Origin: Rhytidiadelphus loreus
Taxonomy: Eukaryota; Streptophyta; Bryopsida; Hypnales; Hylocomiaceae
NCBI GenBank assembly: GCA_947034895.1
Contig: OX344763.1
Span: 9,426,501 to 9,490,500 of the forward strand
Length of the DNA stretch: 64,000 bases
Reading direction: 5' to 3'
Shown here: positions 37,201 through 49,934 of the stretch, in pieces
How positions within the stretch are numbered: position 1 is the stretch's first letter
Layout: each line of letters starts with the position of its first letter
The notes under the pieces: generated by a model
Database searches by the model: none
What the model was told of the DNA's origin: nothing
The model's input: only the letters and a program-made list of their open reading frames with translations
Position numbers and translations under genes: made by a program

Positions 37201-39898
37201 GAAAAACCCCCACAATACAAGGCATCCAAGCCAAATGAGGTTGGACAATGAAGAGATAAGAGCCAAACGAAAAGCAAGAGCCAAACGAAAGGAACAAAGA
37301 GGGGGGGTCATCAAACTCAGTCACTTGTTCCAACAAATCAAATGAGACTATCAATCCTAGTAGCAAGGACCGGAGATTGTAACCAAATGCTAGTCCAAAT
37401 TGGATCCCTATGGTTTGGTTTGTTTCCCACTCCTCTTATCTGGATGAGCTTCCATTAACCCTTAACCGCTCCGACGTTCATATTTTGGACGACGAAGAGA
37501 GGGCTTGCAAGCGCTGTTTCATCCAACTACCTTCTCGTTCATCCAATGTAACACTTGAATCTTGAAAAGAGAACCTTCTTTTATGCCCAATTTCATGAAA
37601 TTTTGGTAAATGGTATACTTGTACAAAGATATAAGCAAAAATGTGCCAAAATTTGAAAAAAGGATTGAGGCGTTAAGGACTCCTGATATTTGGGGATCAT
37701 TGAACTTGCAGTACAAATTGAACTGCTTGGTGGGGTTGATGGGTCCGGCAATTGGATTGGAATATCCCCGAGGAAAGTGAAGCCGCAGTCAGTTTTTCAT
37801 TGCCTCCTCCAACCCTGGAAGGGTTGTTGTTACAGTGACTGAAGGGAAGGTTTTGAAGCTTCATCAGTTGGTGAGATGCAAAAACTCAACAACTGACAAA
37901 GCATTTTGGAATCATTTTTAGAATGCTGAGGACGCAATCAAGTCCGGCCAGCCTTCAGTTCGCATGCCTTAGATCTTTCTCCCACGATTCATGGAATTAG
38001 AGACAGTTTTTTTCATGGGGGAAAAGGGGAGAGCAAGCCAGCAGGGGAAATTTTTACAACATAATTGACTGCTATAGCTTTAGGCAAATGATATGGTTGT
38101 GATTAAAACAATAGCCTAAAAACAAATTTATAATTACATAGCACGAGTACAATGAAAATTTCAATGAACCATGTGCAAATACCGATTACATATCAATCAC
38201 AGAGTCAAATTTCAAATTGTTGCAATGGATTCCTCATCAAGATTTTGAATTTCAAAACTCCCATTTTCATACGGAGTAATAGTTTGACTGTAATATTGCC
38301 CATAATTAATTTTAAATCCCAAAATTCACAAAAATTCTCATCTTCAAAATTTAATTTCAACAGACATTCCTAAAAACTTTCATGAAAAAAAGTTTTAAAA
38401 AAGTAGATAAACAATTGAATTAAACTATAACTACATACCATTTATTCTAAAAACAAAATTGATTGATAAAATTGATTTTTTGGGGAAGTTTTTTATTTTC
38501 ACATGTTTGAATATTTGAAAAATTATATTTCCAAACTCCATTAGTAAACTTCTTTTACATGAAGATTGATGTGCCCTTCTATGATGGGATTTATATTATT
38601 AATTTTTAATTTGATGTATTTCTAAGAATGTAGTCACCATTTCATTAAATTTTGGGGGATGATAATTTAATATTGACACTCTGAACCCACTTTAAATTAA
38701 TTTTACATCAAAATGAATATTCAACTTTTCTTCGTGATTTTTTTAAAATCTCAAAATTGCCCATCTTCTACACAAAGGCACAAAAGTTGGTTAGATCCTA
38801 TCCTCCATTCATTGTAACCTTGAAGTCAACTTGGAACTCCCAAGATTTTTTGTATTCTTGTAATCAATGATTAAATTTTTACATTTTAAAATATAAAATC
38901 TAATTAAATTTCCTTAATTTTAGATTACTTCTTAAATTATTGGTGAAAATAAATAAATAATGATGACTTCTTAAAGACAAATGAATTTTTAAAATTATAC
39001 AAAATAATTATATTGAATTATTGTAATCTAAAATCTTTATGGAAATGAAGGTTAGAGGGGAAATGATAATTGAAAATTGAAAAAGAATATAGGAATAAAA
39101 AACAAAAACTACAAAAGAAATATTCGACAACATATTCTCCATTTTTTAAACAAATGAAATCATCATCTTGTGACCAAATCTTAGTATACACCTAATATGA
39201 ATAAATAAATTATCATTCATATTTCATCTCTCTATAGATGTAAATTGCTTCATCACTCCGGTGAAATCTCTTTCTACACTATCCAAAGCATATCTCTTTT
39301 TTCATTCATTGATCACATATTTCATCCATTTCTAGACAGGTGTTCACTTCGGGCAATCTCCTCATTGTTAGGAATTCCAAAAATAAAGAGGCATTCCTTG
39401 TCGGGTTGTGCCTTCTTCGTATTTTCATCATTCCTTCCACCTTAGTGATTGCCCTATACTTTTCCTTTGATTCCCTTTTATTGCACCGTCTTCTCAAGTA
39501 CCACGTTCATTTTTTTTTTCTCTCTATTTTTTACTCCAAATAGAAATCTTATTGATTTTTTCACCCATGTTTTTTTTTTATGTTTTCAAATTGCAATTTT
39601 TTTTTTCCCCAATTCCACTGGCTAACAAAATGAATGAATGGACAGAGAATGTCGGATGAAGAAAAGCCAGAATGTCAGTTCAGTTAGTCTGTTAGTAATG
39701 AATACCAGACAATCACCTCCTGAAGGGGAATAATTGGGGAATGTGGCCTCTCCTACCGTGCCACGTTTCCTCCAAGAATGTCACCTGCCACCTGGCCTAT
39801 GCCCACTTGGATATTTTCTCATTCACGGATCAGGACACTCCCTCTTTAATGTCACACTGTACGTGTCCAGAATGTACGTGATAATATATGGAACTCTT
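34253..39898. other. Long AT-rich intergenic region, no gene seen
   Basis: A worn AGGTAATTACACC-family relative spans about 34488-34790, and its left end alone recurs near 35459. A run of GGGGTTTTTTT units lies at 37138-37173, and a poly-A tract near 36992-37010. Sequence at 37480-37690 is a diverged copy of 10436-10640. A GC-richer patch at 37730-37980 has no sustained open frame. The remainder holds only short motif-free frames. Confidence 0.4.
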
Positions 39899-40447
39899 TA
39901 ACCCTTAAAAGCCCAAGGGGTTTGAACAAAACACAAATGTATTATAAAATATAAGTTCTATAAAAATTTTGAAGTTTGCATCAAAGAAGATAATGTGAAG
40001 CATGAAAAGTAGAAAGTATCCATACAATCAAAATTTCAAAATTATTTTTAGATTCTCTTCAAATGAATTTTGAAGATATAACTTCAAAAATTCACCAAAA
40101 ATACAATTTCTATCTTTAGCATTTGAATTTTTTTTAATTGGTCAAAATTGTGATTTCCATTGATTTTTTGAAAAAATGCATAAAGATCTAGTAATGACAA
40201 CATCAACACTTTCCCCAAATAGTAAGTTTTTCAACACTAGCCAATTCTAGACTCTTTGTGCTATATCTCTTACTCGTATAATTTTTGTTTGACCGTAGTG
40301 ATCTTAGTTTTGAATATACTTATTGAAAGACAATCCAATCTCTTAAGGAAAAAGAAAATTAATTTTAAGAAAGTTTTTTTCTACCCAAAAATTCTACCCG
40401 AAGTTGGACAGCGACCATAAAATGGTTGCTCGAGCGCTTAGGGGTTA
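39899..40447. mobile_element. Foldback-family element, TTAACCCTTAAA ends
   Basis: The left end TTAACCCTTAAAAGCCCAAG pairs with the right end GCGCTTAGGGGTTAA. The interior is AT-rich and non-coding. At 549 bp it is shorter than its relatives at 11806 and 50357. Assignment rests on ends and partial body similarity. Confidence 0.5.
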
Positions 40448-41010
40448 AAGGGACATAAGTCTCTAACCTACTACTAGAATTAAAGATAGTTTGTACACTT
40501 TCAAAAATACATAACAATTATAACTTTCTCCAAAATGTCTATTTTATATCATTGAATCGTTAAAAAAAAAATTGGTTAGATATCCTACACTAAGGTCAAA
40601 TTTGACATAAAATTATGTTTTGTTTTTTCTTCCCAAAGTGTCATGAGGTTGCAACACCTTATTTCGCCTTTGGACCCAATCCAATGCAAATGAAGTTCAT
40701 GCATTCATTTCATAACAAGAATCTAGGAGAGCACATGATATCTTATTGCTTAGTCCAAAAGAGATAAGAGATCATGCACTCTCCTATATTCTCATGTTGA
40801 AATTAATGCAGGGACTTCATTTTGCATAGATTGGGTCAAAAGATGGAATAAGGTGTAACTACTTTATGTCATCTTATGATTAGTTTAAGGTGACATGGAC
40901 TTCTAAGTATTTAATGTGGAAATCTAACTTTGGTATGTACTTCTTTATTGAAATTTGATCCTCGTATACAATACATTTTATGATTTTTCTCGAAGCACCC
41001 TCGATGAATT

Positions 41011-41590
41011 TTAATCCCTAAAGGACTAGAGTCCATTTGGAGTATAAATTGTCAAAAACTGCCACTATTTAGATTAGTGAGAAAAAAATTATATATAAAA
41101 GTTTTTTTTTTCAATTTCAACTATTCAAATTTGTATTATATATCTATTGAAATGTCTGGAAAAAAATTCAAAATCTTAGACTATGTGGATTGAAAGATTT
41201 AAAGCATTTGAAGTTAGAAGAATTTTTATTTCTCAACCTTGTTTGATAAGGTTAACAGACAAATTGCTCCTAGAGTGAGATTTTTCATTGCATGAGGTTA
41301 TTTTTTGACAATTTCATCTTGTATTATATGAGTTACATACTTGCCAAATTTCAAAGGTAGATGTGGAATTTAGCAAAAGATTCCCCAATTGCCCCAATTG
41401 CTTTGACTTTTTCAAGTAGCATAACTTTTATCTAGGCACTTGATTGGAAAAAAATATATATATCCATCTAGGGATTCATGCCTCCACATTGTCTCAAATT
41501 TCAAAAAGATCCATTGAAAATTGATATTATAGGAACCTATCCAAATTTCCAATTGGTCATTCAACAACCAATTGGTCCTTTGGGGTATAA
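41011..41590. mobile_element. Foldback-family element, TTAATCCCTAAAGGAC ends
   Basis: The left end is TTAATCCCTAAAGGACTAGA. The right end GGTCCTTTGGGGTATAA complements it. The interior carries the family's AGCATAACTTTTATC and TTTCAAAAAGATCC blocks. It is 580 bp and non-coding. Confidence 0.6.
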
Positions 41591-42229
41591 ACAAAGGGAA
41601 GGAGATTTTCAAACATTATACATGTAGTAGATGGCTCCACATTCAAGAATTAAAACATAACATTATTAAAGCAAATACAATGGAGGGGGACGTTCAAGCA
41701 TAGAAGTGTAATATTTTCTATTGTATCTACCTAGAGAATGGTGGAACATCTAGGAGTGAAACAATACTTTAAGTTTTGAGGTTAGGAAGTGGTCAAGAAT
41801 CATTTTCACACTTGTTGAACTTAATTATAGAAAAAATTAAAAAAATTAAAAAACACAATATATATGTATGTATATATATACATACATACAAAATAATATG
41901 CACTTTGTTGTGACATAATAGAACTTGATAGTAAGAACACATAATGAATTGTGAATTCAATAAGTTTATTCTTTAGGGTTTGGTACCAACTCAAAAGGAT
42001 GTGATATTAGAGATGTGAATGGGGGCTAAGTGTATTTAGTTCCTTCTTACTTTGAGTATGTTGTTGTCTTTGCATTGTTAGAGAAGAGTGAATTAGCTTC
42101 GGTTATGGCTCATCAAAATAAAAGAAGAATAACTTTGATCCTAATACTAACATGGATTGAGATTTTTTGGGCTTAAGGTCTACTAATTAATTCATACAAA
42201 GTTTTTTGGTAGTGGATATTTTTAACTAA

Positions 42230-42910
42230 GCTACATGGTTTAAGAATTCAGACCATAGTAAATGTTACCTACGATGTGATATAGATATTATTTGTAAATG
42301 TTATAAAACATGAACATGTTTTAAGATAGTGAATGCTTCCTACTAAATTATATGAATCTAGATAGTGAATGATATCTAGTACTATTGGAATTGAGACAAC
42401 TTTCTTGTGAGACACATGAACCTAGATAATGAATGATATCTGCTACTGAAATTGGGACAACTATTTGGAATTGGGACAGCTATCTCGTGAGACACATGAA
42501 TCTAGACAATGAATGATATGTGCTATTGGAATTGAGACAACTATCTCGTGAGACACATGATCCTAGATAATGAATGCTATCTACTACGCTATTGGAATTT
42601 GGAGGGGAATATTGGAGGACTTGGAAGACAGTTACCTTTTAGCCATTGGGATGTAGATATTGCTTGCTACTTACTGCATCATACGAATCTAGATAGTCAT
42701 TGCTTTCTAGTATCTACCCTGCATGAATTTGGAATTAAAGATAGTAATTGCTACCTACTATGCCATTTAGATTTGGATAGTGGATGTTATCAACTACACT
42801 ACCTAGAGTTGGATAATGAATGCTACCTATTATGCCATCTAGATTTGAATAGTGAATGTTATTGACTACGCTGCATAGATAAGGACATTGAATGCTATCT
42901 ACTACACCAT
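42230..42910. repeat. Degenerate tandem array with 36-bp and about 61-bp periods
   Basis: The left part repeats a unit of about 61-78 bp starting GAGACACATGA (42411, 42489, 42550). The right part repeats a 36-bp unit built on AATGCTACCTA and ATTTGGATAGT. Because 36 is a multiple of three, a frame stays open at 42548-42865 and reads as 12-residue repeats (CYLLCHLDLDSG and variants). This is best explained as a by-product of the repeat. Confidence 0.75.
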
Positions 42911-43251
42911 TGAATTTGAATAGTATTAGTATCAACTTAGATATGATTTGATTGTAAGACCTATGAATAGATCCATCTGGATTTAGTGATAGAGAATATT
43001 GCCCTTCATAATTGAATTATGATTTTGTAATTGTAAGTCAAAACCATGTGCTCATATGCCTTTCAATTTTGGGGATTATGTTAACAAGCTTGTTGAGAGT
43101 ATATAAAAAAAACTCAAAAAAATTGAAACTTATCTATCATGGTTGCTCAAAACTGCCCCTATTTGAAAAAAATGTCCTTTGGAGGCATAACTTTTTAATT
43201 GGTACTTGGGATGTTGTAAAATTTTCTAGGCACCAAGGTAGTAGTGAAGAA

Positions 43252-43706
43252 CACTACACTAAAGATGATATTTAGTGTTGAGTGACATTTAGTGTTTTTA
43301 CCCCCCTACTAGCTACAACACTAAATCTGAACTTGTCCACAATTAGTGTTAGACTTGAATGTGCCGGCTGCAAACTTCAGAGCCTTGTAACTTTTGCAAA
43401 AATTCTTCAAATAAGGAAAATGAGATGTTTTTCGGCATCTACAAAAAATTGTAGATGCCGAAAAACATCTCATTTTCCTTATTTGAAGAATTTTTGCAAA
43501 AGTTACAAGGCTCTGAAGTTTGCAGCCGGCTAGCCCTAATCGGTCCGATTCTGTCGGTGAACAATGATATTCCGTCTGATATGACAACTCTAGTTTACAT
43601 TTAGTGTTTGAATTGACATTTAATGTTACTTATTTTCATAGGGTAATTGGCTTTTAGTGTATGCCTTCGTATTTAGTGTACAAGACACTAAATATCATCT
43701 TTAGTG
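43252..43706. mobile_element. CACTA-like non-autonomous element with a perfect internal hairpin
   Basis: A 23-bp sequence at 43256-43278, starting ACACTAAAGATGATATTTAG, is exactly repeated in inverted orientation at 43685-43707. The ends have the CACTA..TAGTG form of En/Spm elements. The octamer TTTAGTGT or its complement recurs about nine times within 450 bp, like subterminal repeats of CACTA elements. A long palindrome sits at its centre. It has no transposase, and no 3-bp target duplication could be fixed. Flanking sequence resembles the foldback family, so it probably inserted into an older element. Confidence 0.6.
43363..43530. repeat. Perfect inverted repeat, 82-bp arms, 4-bp loop
   Basis: Arms 43363-43444 and 43449-43530 are exact complements around an AAAA loop. 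Both begin, read inward, GCCGGCTGCAAACTTCAGAG. A transcript from either strand would fold into a fully paired 82-bp stem. The near-identical open frames on the two strands here are a result of the symmetry, not evidence for a protein. Confidence 0.97.
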
Positions 43707-43879
43707 TACTAGTAAAAATTTCACAACAATCCAAAAAATATTGCATCTCGAAGGGCTTGCCCCAAACTAGAAAATAGCTTGAAATCATGCTTCAAGACTT
43801 TAGTGGGTAAATTTCAAATTATTTGGATAATTCTCTTTATAGCACTCTAAATTTCAAAATGAAACAAAGACCTTAAAAC

Positions 43880-43883
<4 letters not shown>

Positions 43884-43932
<49 letters not shown>
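43884..43932. repeat. (TA)n microsatellite
   Basis: About 20 TA dinucleotides, with one interruption near the left edge, end roughly 60 bp before the GC-rich leader of the WNK gene. Confidence 0.95.
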
Positions 43933-43935
<3 letters not shown>

Positions 43936-43987
43936 CTGCAAATTTATTTAATTTTTAACATGCTTCAAATTTTACTTAATTATTTGT

Positions 43988-45361
43988 AGCGGACGCAGTG
44001 AACCCGGGAAGCCTGGTCTCGCGCGCGGTTAGCCGCGTGGTTTGTACGGGGACGCCATATCCTGACTGACTGCGTCCGTGCAGGGCCAGGAGCCCTAAGC
44101 TTACTGTAGTCGCAGTCCAGCAGAAGGTGCCTTCCTTTTGTTGCTGCCCCTGCTCTTCCTGCTTCTCCCGTCGTCACTACTAATAAGTTACCCTTTTCCC
44201 TGCTCCTCTCCCCGTTCTACTCACCGCCTTGATTCTCGCCACTTCCTTCCTCTCCCACTTGTCCTTTCCGCTGCCTCATATGGTGCAGAGTTCACTTCAC
44301 ACGAGCCCAAGTTCTGTCCTTGAGCCTTTCGAGTGGAAAATCTCGTGGCTCCTCGCAGAAGACACGAAAACCTGCATGTACGAAGTGCGGGAGGTCGAGC
44401 GTGTGGCGGAGGTCCAGCCCGAATGCTGAAATTGAGTGCTGGTAGACGTATGGAGTGATCGACGGGGGTTTGGGAAGACCTGGGGTTTGGACAGATCGAG
44501 TCGTGGGAGGCGAGTGACGGGAGGAGTTTGCGGTGTGATCGGACGAGAAGCGGACCTCCGTGAAGGATGTCGGTGGTGGCGGACTGGCGGAGTGGTGATG
44601 CGCAAGACCACGGTCGATACGAGTAACTGCTTTTAGGGTTAGGTTGGGGGGGGAGCAGGCAGCAGGGGAAGATTTTGCATTGGAATTCGGTTTGGTGCAA
44701 GAGGATCTCGGGGTTTCGGACTCGTAAGTTTGGGCAACCTCTTGATTAGGTTAAATCGGGGTGGTGCATCGGGGGCTGTGTGTCCAAGGCGCACGGCCTT
44801 TTGTGAAATTTAGAATGGAATTGAGATTTGTGACGACCGTGATTTTTCGTTTTTGAGTGTTTTGAGTGTGTTCAGAGTGGCGCTGCTCTGCATGCGGGTA
44901 TTTCTGCCAATTTGGAGGGTTCAGCTGAAGCCAATGTGGTTTTGGGGATCTGGAAATTTTAGTGGATTCGGAATGTAGAATCTGAGCGTTAGGGAGATGG
45001 CCTGTAGAAACTTCTCAACAAACAGTTTAGATGTCAGCAGTAAATTCGGTGGTTCTCGAATTCGTGTAGCAGAGGGTTCGAAATTTGTTGCGTAAAACTT
45101 GGATCGATCACATTATAGTTTTCAGTTTATTGTCCCGAAACCAAAGGTAGGACTTTGTGACAATAGTTATTGTTTCGTCCAGCATGATGCTCTATGCGGG
45201 GGCATTGGGGTCCGCAATTCGTATTCGTAGCTTAAGTCGATGAATGATTTGTTTTGAAAGATCATCCACGGTGTGTTGTACGGCTTGTTTATTTTGGCTC
45301 TAATAGTACTGCAGCTCGTTTATCAGGAGGTGACCACGAGATTACCAAGGGAAACGACAGG
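43988..45361 (+). promoter_or_regulatory. Promoter and 5' leader region of the WNK kinase gene
   Basis: GC content jumps at about 43988. A CT-rich tract at 44130-44280 is typical of plant transcription-start regions and leaders. An acceptor-like TTTGAAAG lies near 45260, so a leader intron is possible. The open frames (for example the 159-codon minus frame at 44221-44700) have no recognised motif. The exact start of transcription is not visible. Confidence 0.45.
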
Positions 45362-48300
45362 ATGCCAAATAAGCAAGAGAACAAGTCGGAGAGTGACGCC
45401 ATGAGCGCAGTTGACCCTCCTGACGATAAAGACGGGGATGATGTCGAATTCGTTGAAGTTGACCCAACTGAACGCTATGGAAGGGTATGTTATATGGTTT
45501 CAGTTTTGAAGAACGTGTGTTGTCCTAGTAGTTTATGTTAACGTGATACGACCTTGTCATCCTTTGAATTGGTTGAGTTGTGAGACAGCTGAGTTTGTTT
45601 CTGAACAGCAGATCAGCGAATCTTTAAGAGCGAGAGACTGAATTGTCAATATGCGTTGTTGAATGTGGGAAATCCCTTTTTTATTCATTGATTTGTGAAT
45701 CTCGGGTTTGGGTGTTGTTACAGTATGCGGAGGTATTGGGCAAAGGGGCCTTCAAGACAGTGTAAGTCCAGGATTTTAATTTTGAAATGTTTACATAGCA
45801 ATATCTTGCTGTCACTTGAAAACTAGATTCGCAATTGCTGCTTGCATGTAAAAAAGTGGGAGATTACAGGAATTTCTATTTTTCCATGCATTTTGCTGAC
45901 CTGGCAAGACTTTTTGAGTCTGTCGTTCTTTGGTAGCTTTATTATAGTCATTTGTCATCATGTTTCTTGTTGTGTTTTACTTCAACTAACACTTCGTCCT
46001 CCACATCAGTCTCGACGTGAGCATCTCATGTAGTGGATCCTATTAGTTTCTAGCAACGGACATTTTGTTGCCCACGGGTCTTAGGTGTACATTAATTACG
46101 ACATCTGTGGAGCTTATGGTCACTGCCTAGATGGGCGGAGAATTTTGTATTGAGTGTTTTGTTCTTTTGTGTTTTGTTCTTTACAGCTACAGGGCATTTG
46201 ACGAGGTTGAGGGTATCGAGGTAGCTTGGAACCAGGTGAAAGTACAAGATGTTCTGCAGAGCCCTGAGGACTTGGAGCGACTTTACTCTGAGGTGCACCT
46301 GTTGAAAACTTTAAAACACAAGAACATCATCAAGCTGTATAATTCTTGGGTCGACACTAAGACGAAGAACGTGAATTTCATCACAGAGATCTTCACTTCA
46401 GGCACTTTGAGGCAGTACGTGTTCCGACTCGGTCACTTATTGATATTTTTTGTTGCATACAATATTGGACATGGGTGAATTTGATTACGCTGATAACGGC
46501 TAAGAACTACAGAGCATAGAGCTGGGTGCTGTCTATCATTATAATATAAAATATTGAACTTGAATGGGTTGGCAGGTACCGCAAGAAGCACAAACATGTG
46601 GACATCAAAGCGGTGAAGAATTGGTCGAGGCAGATATTGCGGGGTCTGCTATATCTTCATAGCCATGATCCCCCCATCATACATCGTGACTTGAAGTGCG
46701 ACAACATATTTGTGAACGGCAATCAGGGGGAAGTGAAGATTGGGGATCTCGGGCTTGCGGCGATCCTTCGCCAGGCACATGCTGCTCACAGTGTTATCGG
46801 TGAGTGTGATTTTTCATTGTTTATGAGTATATTTGAAGCTTAACTCAGCTGTACATGTTGATTTGGTTGATTGTTGAATCCACTGTAATAGAATTGCATT
46901 GATACTTAATTTTATCTGACTGTGCCTTGATTTGGTGTCGCTTTGGGAATTAGTGACGAAATTTGTGCAGCTGATTCCTATTAGTACACTGGTTTTTCAG
47001 GTACACCCGAGTTTATGGCTCCTGAGCTATATGAAGAAGAATACAATGAGCTGGTTGACATATACTCGTTTGGGATGTGCTTGCTGGAGATGGTGACTTT
47101 TGAATACCCGTACAGCGAGTGTACTAATGCTGCTCAGATCTACAAGAAAGTCTCATCGGTAAGATCCTAGTCTGATCGGCCTATTGTGCAGGGACGTGTT
47201 GATAAAGGAACTTTTTTCTCACTCGTTTTTCGTGCTTCTCAATTCTGACAGTGATCCTGTACTTGGCATCTGTATACAGGGGAAGAAACCTGCAGCACTG
47301 GAGAAAGTGAAGGACCCTGAAGTCCGGGCTTTTGTGGAGAAATGCCTAGCCACTGCGTCGAGAAGACTCCCTGCAAGGGAGCTCCTGATGGATCCATTTC
47401 TGCAATCCGATGGAGATCGTGAGGCTATAGAATGCCTTCCTACTATTACTCTGTCAAAAACTCGAGCTGACGATTTTGAGGAACTTGGGGTGATTTGCGA
47501 GAATCGCGTACCAAGCCTCAAGGCTGGGGAATTGTATAATAGCCTGAAGTCACATAATGACGGGAATGAGAGAAAAAGTCGTGAAGAAGAGAGGTCGCAA
47601 AGTGGTTCGAGAAGGTTGCCAGCATTGTCTTCCGGAAGACGTTCTGATGACGATGATGATCCTTCTGGGAGCACTCGGTACTCCAAAGACCGTGTCCGGA
47701 GAAGCAGCCGGGATTTCCGAGTGAAAGGAAAAAGGAAAGACGACGTTACTATATTCTTGAGACTACGAATTGCTGATCATGACGGTGAGTGTTTGAAGAT
47801 ATGGTTGTTGGTGCGCGTCTAATGGAAAAGAGTTGTTATCATGATGAAGGATTCCAATACAATCTTTATCTCTGTTGTGCAGGTCATAGCCGCAACATCC
47901 ACTTCCCTTTCGACATAGAGGTTGATACTGCAATGTGCGTTGCTAGTGAGATGGTGGCGGAGCTGGACTTGTCGGACCAAGATGTAACAACCATTGCTGA
48001 GATGATTGATGCAGAGATATTGGCTCTAGTTCCGGAATGGCGACCTGGGGTTGCCGTGGATGACGGAGGGCCGGACCCAGACGTTGCATACACAACCGCA
48101 GCTGATGGATCCGAAGTGGTGGGTTCAGACGATTCTGTGCTTGAAGATTTGCCTTCTTCTAGTTGGAAGGCTCGCTCCATGTCTCCTAGGTATGGCTTTG
48201 GATACGACGTGAATTTTGATTTGATGAATTATAGCATTGCGTGATGTTGTGAGATGATTGTACTCATGGAGTAAAAGCAAGGGGTTAATTTATTCCATTT

Positions 48301-49199
48301 TTTGTGCTTCTCTGTTTGCTGGTAGTAGAATCAGCCATCTTGTCGCTGCTTCCCCTCCGAGGATGGCTGAGGGTACAATGCATGGGCGTTTCGAAGAAGT
48401 GACGTATCCTGCCCGAGCCAGTTCTCGACGTGGTTCAGAGCCCATCTTTACTAGTGAGTCGTCAGAGGAGCGAGATGATATTGACGACCAGGGTTCGAAG
48501 TATGACGTGTCACCAGACGAAGGGTCGCCTGCATCGAGCTCAAAACAGGAGGGGCGGAACCGCTGGAGTGGGAGCTTCAACGAGTTGGTAGAAATCCGGA
48601 GGAATATGGGAACTTCTTCATACTCTCATGAACCATGGGAAGTTCTGCATCAGGACCAGGAAAGACTAGATAGTAGTATTCAGGATGAAATGCCCCTTTC
48701 AGGGGTGGATGATGACGATGAAGTGATTTCCCGAGAGCTGGAGTATCTGGCGCAGAAGCAGGAGCAGGAGCTGCGGGAAATGCACCAGAGGCATGAGCAA
48801 GCCATGCTGAGCCTGCGGAATCGACGAAGGGGGAAAGGGGCCTCGTATGGTGAAGTTGGGCAGCCAATTTCACCAGGGTCTCAGCGGACGGACTCTTCGA
48901 ATGAAGTTTTCCATCTAGCAGAGACAAGGAATCCTTTGACGGGGCGGCCAACCTCGAACCTGGTTTCCAGGAGTGATTCCCAGAAGAAGTTTGATGTAGA
49001 TAGTCGCAATGGGAAGTCACATGTTGAGGAGGCTGATGAGATGGCCACCCGGCCGGGGGAGATCAATGCGGATGTGAGATTTGTGGGTGCACCGAAGGCA
49101 TATGGGTTGGGGCATAACTTGCAAGGACATGCTATTCCGGTATCATCCTCCGTGGAGAAGGACTCTGGGAGGACGACCTCATACCACTCTGATGCTTAA
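45362..49199 (+). CDS. WNK (with-no-lysine) serine/threonine kinase, eight exons
   Basis: Exons are 45362-45484, 45724-45761, 46187-46414, 46576-46799, 47001-47158, 47280-47784, 47883-48189 and about 48326-49199. All introns are GT..AG, and the product is 818 residues. The last acceptor could be 3 bp further on (48329). The kinase domain spans about residues 41-305. The glycine loop is [14 protein letters not shown], with Lys52 as the WNK-type catalytic lysine, and Asn69 in VAWNQVKV replaces the usual lysine. HRDLKCDN (Asp168), DLGLA (Asp187) and [12 protein letters not shown] (Ser202 in the activation loop) are all present. Residues about 412-478 ([14 protein letters not shown] through ALVPEW) match the OSR1-C/PF2-like domain of plant WNKs. 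A charged helix, probably a coiled coil ([20 protein letters not shown]), lies at about 663-698. No key residue is missing. Plant WNKs act in ion, osmotic, flowering and clock signalling. The specific role here cannot be told. Confidence 0.95.
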
Positions 49200-49932
49200 G
49201 AAAGTAGTCATGGCTGACCTTACAGTTTGTTGAAATCTGGTTTTACGTAGGGTGTGGGTAGTGGTGGGTGGTAAAACAGTCGCAAGAAGTTTTTGAGCTT
49301 GACGAATGCTCCTGTGCTAAGGCTATTAGAAGTCATTAGTCTATTGGATAGGACTGTAACAGTATGTAATTCGTGGATGGACAAAGGTCGGTGATCAGAA
49401 TTAATATCTGAGTTGGGCAAGGCTGATGTTGCATCTCAATAATTGGTGAGGACCTAATGTAGATGGTGACCTGGTGGTTTCCTTGATGTTCATTTAGTTT
49501 CTAAAATTGCTAGGGAACCTTTGACGGGGTTGATTACCCATGTTCCAGTATCATGGCCTTCTTGATGTTGATGTATTGTTTTCTGTCTAGTGCTTATAAT
49601 TGTATTGAGAGGTATTTTTGTATATACAATGGACACCTACGATCCTCAATAGGTATGATTATTACTGTTATTTGCATACATTGTTTATCGTTGTTGTGGT
49701 CGTTGGCTTGTTAAATGACGTGTTTAGATTATCCAGAGAAGTCGGAGAAAGAGACCCTGGATCTCCAAATTTTGGATGAATAATGTGCAATTAATGCTTA
49801 CACCCACCTTTAAATTCACTTTGCTCCACCTTATGTATTGTGTCATGGGGGAGGACCATTGCCTATTTATATAATGTTATAGGTGTCGTTACCTTGTATT
49901 GTATACATCTTGTTGGATGAACACAAAATCAT
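49200..49932. other. 3' flank of the WNK gene
   Basis: Probably 3' UTR for several hundred bases, with T-rich and TGTA-containing sequence (49560-49700) but no exact AATAAA close to a defined end. No open frame of note. Confidence 0.4.
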
Positions 49933-49934
49933 TA

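Noticed and set aside
43282..43587. Overlapping + and - frames encoding nearly the same peptide
   Set aside because: Explained entirely by the perfect inverted repeat at 43363-43530.
43988..44110. A GC-rich, structured patch considered as a tRNA or other small RNA gene
   Set aside because: No cloverleaf, TTCGA-type T-loop or A and B boxes could be found.
44221..44700. A 159-codon minus-strand frame upstream of the WNK gene
   Set aside because: Complement of a CT-rich leader, Pro/Ser/Arg-rich, with no recognisable domain.
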